From NCBI GenBank assembly GCA_902803745.1, contig CADCRB010000114.1, forward strand, positions 1 through 13,596: a stretch of 13,596 nucleotides of DNA, in the 5' to 3' direction. Source of the stretch: an uncultured Lachnospiraceae bacterium (GTDB lineage Bacteria; Bacillota; Clostridia; Lachnospirales; Lachnospiraceae). Shown here piece by piece: positions 1-5,993 of this stretch. A program made the position numbers and the translations under genes. Positions within the stretch are counted from its first letter, which is position 1; each line of letters begins with the position of its first letter. The notes under the pieces were generated by a model. The model was not told the origin of the DNA and ran no database searches. It saw only the letters and a program-made list of their open reading frames with translations.

Positions 1-49
1 ATAATAAAAGCACTTTGCGAGTGTTTTGTACTCGCTTAGTGCGTATTAT
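1..49. repeat. Imperfect inverted repeat / stem-loop at the window edge
   Basis: Nested arms are visible. ATAATA at 1-6 pairs with TATTAT at 44-49. CACTttGCGAGT at 11-22 pairs with ACTCGCttAGTG at 30-41, with a TT/TT internal bulge and a 7-base loop. Read on the minus strand, the stem is followed by CTTTTATTAT, which is terminator-like. On the plus strand the following bases are only moderately T-rich. It may be the terminator of a gene lying left of the window, or a protein-binding palindrome. The missing left flank prevents a firm call. Confidence 0.5.
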
Positions 50-129
50 ACCTGATCACTTAACGAGAGCAAGCTTTTGCGCCGCTCAAAACCAGCCAAA
101 GGGCAGTATATACAAAAACCTTTTATTTT

Positions 130-138
130 TGATACAAT
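130..138 (+). promoter_or_regulatory. Extended -10 promoter for the foldase lipoprotein
   Basis: TGaTACAAT matches the extended -10 consensus TGnTATAAT with one mismatch. No convincing -35 box lies 17 bases upstream, which extended -10 promoters can tolerate. The expected transcript start falls at about 145-146, essentially on the ATG at 146, so the mRNA may be leaderless. The lack of any Shine-Dalgarno sequence in 126-145 fits this. Confidence 0.5.
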
Positions 139-145
139 ACCCGTT

Positions 146-1159
146 ATGAATATCCGCTTATTTTTTATTATCACAGCCTGCCTGCTGCTTTGCGGCTGCG
201 GGAAGGAAAACCGTATAGTGCTCACCACAGGTTTCGAGGAAGGCGAGCTTTTTTGCGTTGGTGACAATAAATGCTTCGTTCCGGAGGTAAATGTTTATGT
301 CAAAAGCCTCGAAGACAGCTACTCGGATGTCTATGGCGAAGAGCTGATGGAGCATTCAGTAGAGGGGATCCCCGTCAAGGACAAGCTATCCTCCCTGTCC
401 CTGTCCCGTCTTGCCGAGGTTAAGGCTATGGGAATGCTCGCAAAGGAAAGAAATATAACATTGTCGGAAATGGATACAGACAAATGCTCTAAGGCTGCAG
501 ATCGTTATATGAAGTCCTTATCCGACGAAGACATAAGGGATCTGGAGATCACTCCGGAGCTTCTGCAGACCATGTATGAAGACTATGCCCTCGCAAATAA
601 GGTCTATGACGATATCACAAAGGATGTTAATCCGGAAATCTCCGATGATGAAGCCCGTATCATCACTATTCAGCGCATCTTGATAAAAGGCGAAGATCAG
701 GACGAGATCCAGCGCAAAGCAGACGCGATATATTCGAGGATATCCGAAGGCGAAGCCTTTGATTCCATCGTGGACGAATATAATGAAGGAAGCGAATCAA
801 AATACTCCTTTGGAAAAGACACCGACGAATTCCCTGCCGAATTCGTCGATGTCTGTTTTAATCTGTCCAAGGATGAAGTATCATCTCCTGTGATAACCGG
901 CGAAGGCACCTCCATAATAAAGTGTATAAGCACTTATGACAGAGAACAGACTGATGCCAATAAAGCGCGCCTTCTGAAAAAACGCAAGTCAGAGGCATTT
1001 GACGATGTCTACGGTTCATTTGTCAAAGGATTGTATACTGACTTTACCCCCGACTTATGGACCACACTTCAGCTCCCGGACCGAAGTCTTGACACAGATG
1101 AAAACTTCTTCAATATATATAACGAAGTCTTCTCGGTTTCCAAAGCTTCACGTCCTTAG
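146..1159 (+). CDS. Lipoprotein with parvulin-like (PrsA/SurA-type) peptidyl-prolyl isomerase domain
   Basis: This 337-residue protein has a short lipoprotein signal: a charged start, a hydrophobic stretch at residues 5-15 and lipobox L-C-G-C with the lipidated cysteine at 18. It is probably anchored on the outer face of the membrane and helps secreted proteins fold. Residues 30-160 resemble the helical SurA_N/PrsA chaperone part. Residues about 171-263 resemble a rotamase domain, with a conserved-looking GEAFDSIVDEY segment, an L-S-K-D-E-V-S-S-P-V stretch and a final G-T-S-I-I-K. Both histidines usual in active parvulins (HILV and GYHII positions) appear replaced, by Arg177 and Ser256, so isomerase activity is doubtful and a holdase role is plausible. 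An upstream in-frame TTG at 77 would put 23 residues before the signal peptide. I prefer ATG 146 because it starts directly at the signal sequence. The gene converges on clpB. Confidence 0.75.
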   Translation: MNIRLFFIITACLLLCGCGKENRIVLTTGFEEGELFCVGDNKCFVPEVNVYVKSLEDSYSDVYGEELMEHSVEGIPVKDKLSSLSLSRLAEVKAMGMLAKERNITLSEMDTDKCSKAADRYMKSLSDEDIRDLEITPELLQTMYEDYALANKVYDDITKDVNPEISDDEARIITIQRILIKGEDQDEIQRKADAIYSRISEGEAFDSIVDEYNEGSESKYSFGKDTDEFPAEFVDVCFNLSKDEVSSPVITGEGTSIIKCISTYDREQTDANKARLLKKRKSEAFDDVYGSFVKGLYTDFTPDLWTTLQLPDRSLDTDENFFNIYNEVFSVSKASRP

Positions 1160-1173
1160 TTCATTTCCTGCAG

Positions 1174-3765
1174 TCAGTCCTTATGCTCTGTTTTCGCCGT
1201 AAGGGCTCCATCCTCACAGTCTATGTTTATCACATCCCCCTCACCTGCTCCGTCTGAAAGGATGACACGCGCCGCAAGGGTTTCCACGTTCTTCTGCATA
1301 TACCGTTTCAGCGGACGGGCTCCATATACCGGATCATATCCGCCGTCAACGATAAATTTCTTCGCTTCATCGGTAAGGCTTACTGCAAGCTGTTTATCCG
1401 CAAGCCGCCTGTTAGTGTCTGCGATGAGGAGTTCTACTATTCCTCTGATATTGGCCTTGGTCAGAGGTCTGAATTCTATTATCTCATCCAGTCTGTTCAG
1501 GAATTCGGGTCTGAAATGCTCCCTAAGCTCTGCCTCTACCGCATCATGAGCATCCCGGCTGATATGACCTGCATCGTCTATTCCGTCCAAAAGATATTGA
1601 GAGCCGATGTTTGAGGTCATTATCAGTATCGTGTTTTTGAAATCTACCGTCCGCCCCTGTGAATCCGTGATCCGTCCGTCATCAAGCACCTGAAGCAGCA
1701 CATTAAACACATCTGGATGCGCTTTTTCTATCTCATCAAAAAGCACTACCGAGTACGGATGTCTTCGTACCGCCTCCGTCAGCTGCCCTCCTTCGTCATA
1801 ACCCACATATCCGGGAGGAGCTCCGATGAGACGGGATACTGAGAATTTTTCCATATATTCCGACATGTCAATACGTACTATATTATTTTCATCATCAAAG
1901 AGCGCCTCTGCGAGAGCCTTTGCAAGCTCTGTCTTTCCGACCCCTGTAGGCCCCAGGAACAAAAAGCTTCCAATCGGTTTCGTAGGATCCTTTATTCCGG
2001 CCCTTGACCTGATAATGGCATCCACCACCTTCTCAACAGCATCATTCTGGCCGATCACTCTTTTATGCAGTGTATCTCCCAGATGAAGGACTTTTTCACG
2101 TTCTCCCTCATTAAGCTTTGATACAGGGATCCCTGTCCAGCGTGAAACTATGGCTGCTATTTCATCCTCAGTGACAGCTTCATGCACCATGGAAATATCT
2201 CTTGCGTGAAGCGACGCCTCCGCTGCCTCCAGCTCAGATACCAGCTTTGGCAGATCACCGTACTGGAGCTTTGCCGCCTTTTCCAGATCCCCCTGCCTTT
2301 GCGCTATCTGTATCTCATTGTTCACGGACTCTATCTGCTCCCTGAGCTCGGAAAGCCTGCCTACGCTTTGCTTCTCGGTATCCCACTTTGCTTTATCACC
2401 CTGGAATCTCTCATTAAGCTCTGAGATATCTTTTTGAAGCTCCGCGAGTCTCTGCCTAGATGCGTTGTCCTTCTCCTTCTTAAGAGCAGTCTCCTCTATC
2501 TGCATCTGGGTAAGACGCCTTCTCATCTCATCCAGCTCCGCAGGCATAGAATCCATCTCTGTCTTTATTGAGGCACAGGCCTCATCCACAAGGTCAATAG
2601 CCTTATCAGGCAGGAATCTGTCGGAAATATATCTGTGAGACAGTACAGCTGCCGCCACCAGTGCCGAATCTGCTATCTTCACGCTATGATAAACCTCATA
2701 ACGATCCTTCAGGCCTCGAAGTATTGAAATGGTATCCTCCACTGACGGTTCATCCACCAGCACAGGCTGGAAACGGCGTTCCAAAGCCTTATCCTTTTCT
2801 ATGTACTCCCTGTATTCATCCAAAGTCGTGGCACCTATGCAGTGGAGCTCGCCGCGGGCAAGCATAGGTTTCAGCATGTTGCCTGCATCCATTGCACCAT
2901 CAGTCTTTCCTGCTCCGACGATAAGATGCAGCTCGTCTATAAATAAGATCACGCGTCCTTCAGACTTTCTGACCTCCTCCAGCACAGCCTTAAGTCTTTC
3001 CTCAAACTCTCCCCTGTACTTTGCGCCTGCGACCAGCGCTCCCATATCAAGAGAGAATATCTCCTTGTCCTTAAGGGCCTCCGGCACATCACCCGCCACT
3101 ATTCTTTGCGCCAGACCTTCTACCGCTGCGGTTTTTCCTACTCCGGGTTCTCCGATAAGCACAGGATTGTTTTTCGTCTTTCTCGAAAGGATCAGTATCA
3201 TATTCCTGATCTCACTGTCACGTCCTATTACCGGATCAAGTTTCTGTTCCCTGGCATATCCCACAAGGTTGGTACCGTATTTTTCAAGTACATCATAGGT
3301 ATCCTCCGGATTATCAGAATTAACGCTCTGATTGCCGCGAACCTCGGAAAGAACCTTAAGAAAATGATCCCGGGTAATTCCGTAATCCTTAAGTGTCTCC
3401 TTGAGTTCACGTCCCGGATGCCTGATCAGAGAAAGGAATAAATGCTCCACAGATACATAGGAATCCCCCATGGCCTTTGCCTCGTCCGGAGCCGAGAGCA
3501 GGATCTTATTCAGCTCCTGTCCCATAAATGGCTCTCCGCCCTGAACCTTTGGGCGCTTCTCTATTATCTCAAGTACGCTCCTTAAGAATTCATCTGCATC
3601 GATCCACATTTTCTCGATAAGTCTTCGGATCAGCGATTCATCTATTGTCATCAGAGAATAAACAAGATGAGCAGGCACTATTTCCTGATTTCCGTAATCC
3701 ATCGCGATCTTCTGGCAGCCATTCACCGCCTTTATGGAATTCTGTGTGAATTTATCTATATTCAT
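1174..3765 (-). CDS. clpB: ATP-dependent disaggregase ClpB (class I HSP100)
   Basis: The 863-residue length is typical of ClpB, a cytoplasmic hexameric AAA+ unfoldase that rescues aggregated proteins with DnaK. Domains in order: Clp N-domain (1-145); AAA-1 with Walker A GEPGVGKT at 205-212, pore loop KYRGEFE at 249-255 and Walker B ILFIDE at 273-278; a charged coiled-coil middle domain (about 405-525) that sets ClpB apart from ClpA and ClpX; AAA-2 with Walker A GPTGVGKT at 605-612, pore loop GYVG at 652-655 and Walker B VVLFDE at 673-678; and a small C-terminal domain. No ClpP-binding IGF/L loop was noticed. The ATG is preceded by a strong AGGAGGTGAG ribosome site. A CIRCE operator over the promoter points to HrcA heat-shock control. 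No terminator is evident at its 3' end, which stops 14 bases from the convergent foldase gene. Confidence 0.97.
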   Translation of the reverse strand: MNIDKFTQNSIKAVNGCQKIAMDYGNQEIVPAHLVYSLMTIDESLIRRLIEKMWIDADEFLRSVLEIIEKRPKVQGGEPFMGQELNKILLSAPDEAKAMGDSYVSVEHLFLSLIRHPGRELKETLKDYGITRDHFLKVLSEVRGNQSVNSDNPEDTYDVLEKYGTNLVGYAREQKLDPVIGRDSEIRNMILILSRKTKNNPVLIGEPGVGKTAAVEGLAQRIVAGDVPEALKDKEIFSLDMGALVAGAKYRGEFEERLKAVLEEVRKSEGRVILFIDELHLIVGAGKTDGAMDAGNMLKPMLARGELHCIGATTLDEYREYIEKDKALERRFQPVLVDEPSVEDTISILRGLKDRYEVYHSVKIADSALVAAAVLSHRYISDRFLPDKAIDLVDEACASIKTEMDSMPAELDEMRRRLTQMQIEETALKKEKDNASRQRLAELQKDISELNERFQGDKAKWDTEKQSVGRLSELREQIESVNNEIQIAQRQGDLEKAAKLQYGDLPKLVSELEAAEASLHARDISMVHEAVTEDEIAAIVSRWTGIPVSKLNEGEREKVLHLGDTLHKRVIGQNDAVEKVVDAIIRSRAGIKDPTKPIGSFLFLGPTGVGKTELAKALAEALFDDENNIVRIDMSEYMEKFSVSRLIGAPPGYVGYDEGGQLTEAVRRHPYSVVLFDEIEKAHPDVFNVLLQVLDDGRITDSQGRTVDFKNTILIMTSNIGSQYLLDGIDDAGHISRDAHDAVEAELREHFRPEFLNRLDEIIEFRPLTKANIRGIVELLIADTNRRLADKQLAVSLTDEAKKFIVDGGYDPVYGARPLKRYMQKNVETLAARVILSDGAGEGDVINIDCEDGALTAKTEHKD

Positions 3766-3791
3766 AGTCTCACCTCCTCTGTATTATTCAC

Positions 3792-3824
3792 AAAAACCCG
3801 TCTTGATGCCAGATCAGGGCGGGT
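3792..3824 (-). terminator. Terminator-like hairpin inside the clpB leader
   Basis: Read in the clpB direction, ACCCGCCCTGAT, the loop CTGGC and ATCAAGACGGGT form a 12-position stem with ten Watson-Crick pairs and two C/A mismatches. TTTTT follows directly. It lies between the CIRCE-overlapping promoter and the ribosome site, within a leader of about 80 bases. It could attenuate basal clpB transcription or act as a temperature-sensitive leader structure. This is inferred from sequence only, and the two mismatches weaken the stem. Confidence 0.5.
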
Positions 3825-3853
3825 CGGTCAACGATTTCTTTATTTCTGAAAAT

Positions 3854-3882
3854 ATATTACATCGGATTGTTAGCACTGTCAA
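3854..3882 (-). promoter_or_regulatory. Sigma-A-type promoter of clpB
   Basis: On the minus strand a perfect -35 TTGACA (3877-3882) is followed after 17 bases by TAATAT (3854-3859), a 4/6 match to the -10 consensus. The -35 box lies inside the CIRCE element, so repressor binding would block polymerase. The predicted start is near 3847. Confidence 0.75.
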
Positions 3883-3896
3883 GAGGTGAGTGCTAA
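3870..3896. promoter_or_regulatory. CIRCE operator (HrcA binding site)
   Basis: TTAGCACTG, nine bases, then GAGTGCTAA. This matches the CIRCE consensus TTAGCACTC-N9-GAGTGCTAA with a single mismatch at the last base of the left arm and the exact 9-base spacer. HrcA is known to bind this element and repress class I heat-shock genes. Its overlap with the clpB -35 box makes clpB the target. HrcA itself is not in the window. Confidence 0.95.
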
Positions 3897-3912
3897 TTTC
3901 TTTCTATCCCGG

Positions 3913-3949
3913 AAAAATATCAAAATCCCGGGGTATCATCCCCCGGGAT
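3913..3949 (-). terminator. Rho-independent terminator of the permease operon
   Basis: On the minus strand ATCCCGGGG, a 7-base loop and CCCCGGGAT form a perfect 9-pair GC-rich stem, followed by TTTTGATATTTTT. It lies 35 bases beyond the stop codon of the second permease and closes the sugar-transport transcript before the clpB promoter region. Confidence 0.9.
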
Positions 3950-3983
3950 CTTTATGATCTGTGTTACTGAATCCTATGTCTGA

Positions 3984-4841
3984 TCAGCCTTTAACTGCTC
4001 CTACCGAAACCCCTCCGACAATATTCTTTGAAAGGATAAGATAGACTATGATGACAGGGAAGATCGAGAAAGCGATCATCATGTAAACCTGTCCCATATC
4101 AAACTTAAGGAAGTCCGCAGACCGAAGCTGTGCGATCAAAATAGGCAGCGTTTTCTTCTTATCCGTAGTCAGCACCAGCGCCGGAGTAAAGTAATTATTC
4201 CAGCTGGCTACAAAAGAAAATATTGCCTGTACCGCGATCGCCGGTTTCATCAGGGGAAGCACGATACTGTTAAAGGTCCTGAACTCGCCGGATCCATCGA
4301 TACGTGCTGCCTCAAGCAGCGCCATGGGAAGCGTGGACTCCATATACTGTTTCATATAGAAGAAAGTCGCCGGAGCTGCAATCGCCGGAACAATAAGCGG
4401 AATAAAGGTATCCATCAGCTTCATCCTGCCCATCAAATTGATAAATCCGAGAGCGACTACCTGAGTCGGGATCATCATAACAGCAAGGATAAATGTGAAC
4501 ATTGCGTTCTTGATCTTAAACTCATATGCATGTATCGCATAGGCGGTCATAGTTGAGAAATAGGTGGACAGCACCGCAGCGCTGATCGCTATTATCAGTG
4601 AATTCTTCAATCCGCTGATCACGGGCTGGGAACTGTGCATCAGACTGATCCAGTTTGCGACGGCATTTCCACCGGGTATCAGAGTGAACCCTCTGGTCAG
4701 ATCCGAGTGGCTCCTTGTGGCATTTATAAAAAGTATATAAAACCAGAAAAGGCAGAGTACAGTTACCAGAGCCAGAACGATATATGCTATGACGCGCCTT
4801 GTTGTGACGCTTACTCCCGATTTTAATCTTCTGTTATCCAT
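3984..4841 (-). CDS. Carbohydrate ABC transporter permease, MalG type
   Basis: A 285-residue inner-membrane protein with about six hydrophobic segments: a first helix around 17-38, then helices near 80-105, 113-135, 145-163, 200-215 and 255-270. The EAA loop of importer permeases, where the ATPase docks, starts at E177 (EAARIDGSGEF) and runs to about 197. Size and layout fit the MalG/CUT1 family of di- and oligosaccharide importers. The ATG has a good GGAGGAGAC ribosome site and begins 17 bases after the stop of the partner permease, so the two are co-transcribed. Context (GH94 phosphorylase and LacI-type regulator nearby) suggests cellobiose or short cellodextrins as substrate, but specificity cannot be read from the permease. 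Confidence 0.93.
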   Translation of the reverse strand: MDNRRLKSGVSVTTRRVIAYIVLALVTVLCLFWFYILFINATRSHSDLTRGFTLIPGGNAVANWISLMHSSQPVISGLKNSLIIAISAAVLSTYFSTMTAYAIHAYEFKIKNAMFTFILAVMMIPTQVVALGFINLMGRMKLMDTFIPLIVPAIAAPATFFYMKQYMESTLPMALLEAARIDGSGEFRTFNSIVLPLMKPAIAVQAIFSFVASWNNYFTPALVLTTDKKKTLPILIAQLRSADFLKFDMGQVYMMIAFSIFPVIIVYLILSKNIVGGVSVGAVKG

Positions 4842-4858
4842 TATCTGTCTCCTCCTTC

Positions 4859-5782
4859 TCAGTAGCTTTCCTGTTTGGTAGTGAATCTGTATACAGCGAA
4901 GCTCAAAATACCGGTGACAATGAGCAGGATCACCGAAAGTGCACCGGACATCCCGTAGTTTTTATTAAAGAGATGCTTATTCAGGTACATGATAAGAGTC
5001 ATCGTTGTCCTGTCCGGAGCACCCTCACCGTTTGTCAGGATCTGCGGAACATCAAACATCTGGAGACCTCCGATAAGGGACGTTATCAGCACAAAAACAA
5101 AGATCGGTCTCAGCATAGGCATCGTGATCCTCCAGAAGATCTGAGTGGAAGTGGCTCCGTCGACCTCGGCAGCCTCATAAAGAGATGTATCTATACCCAT
5201 CATTCCTGCAAGCAGGAGTATCGTCGTATTACCGAACCACATAAGGAAGTTCATAAAGCCCACCAATATCCTTGCGCTCCCCGTGTTAGACATGAATTTA
5301 TAAGGCTCAGCCAAAATCCCAGCCTGCACAAGCATTGAATTGATGGGGCCGGAGTCGGCAAACAGAGTGAAGAAGAGCATTGCAAATGCCGCTGCCATTA
5401 TAAGATTCGGCAGATAGATCACTGTCTTAAAAAATCTCTGTCCCTTGATCCGAAGGGAAGGATCCGAAAACCACGAGGCCAGAAGAAGAGATACGACTAT
5501 CTGCGGAACAAATCCGATGATCCACATCACAAAAGTATTCTCGGTGTACTTCCAGATATCGGCATTCGCAAGCAGAGCCTTATAGTTCTCCAGAGCTATA
5601 AAATTCGGTCCGATCTGCTTTAATCCAGAACGATAATTCTCAAAAAAGCTGTAATAGATCGTTGAGATAAACGGTATAAGCTGAAATACCGAATAAACGA
5701 TGATAAACGGAGCAAGGAAGATATAGCCCCATTTATTATACTTCACAACATTTGAATTCCCTTTTTTCTTTCCCCCATCCAT
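4859..5782 (-). CDS. Carbohydrate ABC transporter permease, MalF type
   Basis: A 307-residue membrane protein that pairs with the following MalG-type permease to form the import channel. Hydrophobic segments begin at about residue 18, with others near 83-105, 120-140, 173-195 and 225-245 and a C-terminal helix. The EAA docking loop starts at E203 (EAAEVDGATS). The frame stays open upstream to a GTG at 5839, but I choose ATG 5782. It has a GAGGT ribosome site at proper spacing, and the predicted transcript start at about 5847 leaves little room to translate from 5839. It has its own promoter and lies downstream of the solute-binding gene's terminator, so its level can differ from the binding protein's. 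No ATP-binding subunit is encoded here, so a shared MsmX/MsiK-like ATPase elsewhere is expected. Confidence 0.92.
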   Translation of the reverse strand: MDGGKKKGNSNVVKYNKWGYIFLAPFIIVYSVFQLIPFISTIYYSFFENYRSGLKQIGPNFIALENYKALLANADIWKYTENTFVMWIIGFVPQIVVSLLLASWFSDPSLRIKGQRFFKTVIYLPNLIMAAAFAMLFFTLFADSGPINSMLVQAGILAEPYKFMSNTGSARILVGFMNFLMWFGNTTILLLAGMMGIDTSLYEAAEVDGATSTQIFWRITMPMLRPIFVFVLITSLIGGLQMFDVPQILTNGEGAPDRTTMTLIMYLNKHLFNKNYGMSGALSVILLIVTGILSFAVYRFTTKQESY

Positions 5783-5853
5783 AAAAATACCTCTTTTCTT
5801 TTTAATTGCTTTTGGCATCGCCTTCCGTTCAATGCTCACAGCTTACCTTTATG

Positions 5854-5882
5854 ATTATAGCATATTTACTGCAATATGTGCA
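5854..5882 (-). promoter_or_regulatory. Internal promoter for the two permease genes
   Basis: On the minus strand a perfect extended -10, TGcTATAAT (hexamer 5854-5859), lies 17 bases from TGCACA (5877-5882), a 4/6 match to the -35 consensus. The predicted start is near 5847, about 65 bases before the chosen ATG. This allows permease expression independent of the upstream binding-protein transcript. Confidence 0.7.
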
Positions 5883-5911
5883 TAAAATATAAATTTCAAT
5901 TGTGAATATTG

Positions 5912-5923
5912 ACGAAAACGTTT
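5912..5923. promoter_or_regulatory. Candidate LacI-family operator before the permeases
   Basis: ACGAAAACGTTT is identical over 12 bases to the sequence at the start of the regulator's own transcript (8617-8628, opposite orientation). The core AAAACGTTTT is a CG-centred palindrome, typical of LacI-family operators. It lies about 65-75 bases upstream of the predicted permease start and just after the binding-protein terminator. It could work by looping, as a roadblock to read-through, or on a weaker promoter nearer to it. A CcpA cre site is an alternative, but the outer TG/CA bases of the cre consensus are missing. Confidence 0.6.
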
Positions 5924-5930
5924 TTTAGAG

Positions 5931-5959
5931 AAAAGGCCCGCCCGCGAACGGGCAGGCCC
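5931..5959 (-). terminator. Terminator between binding-protein and permease genes
   Basis: On the minus strand GGCC-T-GCCCG, the loop TTCG and CGGGC-G-GGCC form a strong GC stem with one mismatch, followed by TTTTCTCT. It lies 35 bases after the stop of the solute-binding gene. Partial termination here would give more binding protein than permease, a common arrangement in sugar ABC operons. Confidence 0.88.
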
Positions 5960-5993
5960 TTTGATCAAATATCACTTTACTTCATCCGGTTTA

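Noticed and set aside
2729..3298. A 189-codon plus-strand open frame inside clpB
   Set aside because: It lies wholly antisense to the conserved AAA-1 domain of clpB, is Ser/Pro-rich in the way shadows often are, and has no supporting start signals.
5783..5839. Upstream GTG start for the MalF-type permease
   Set aside because: It would lie only about eight bases from the predicted transcript start. The ATG at 5782 has a better-spaced GAGGT ribosome site and the family N-terminus does not need the extra 19 residues.
5905..5930. CcpA cre site
   Set aside because: The CG-centred palindrome looks cre-like, but the conserved outer TG and CA bases are absent. The exact match to the motif at the LacI-type gene favours the local regulator.
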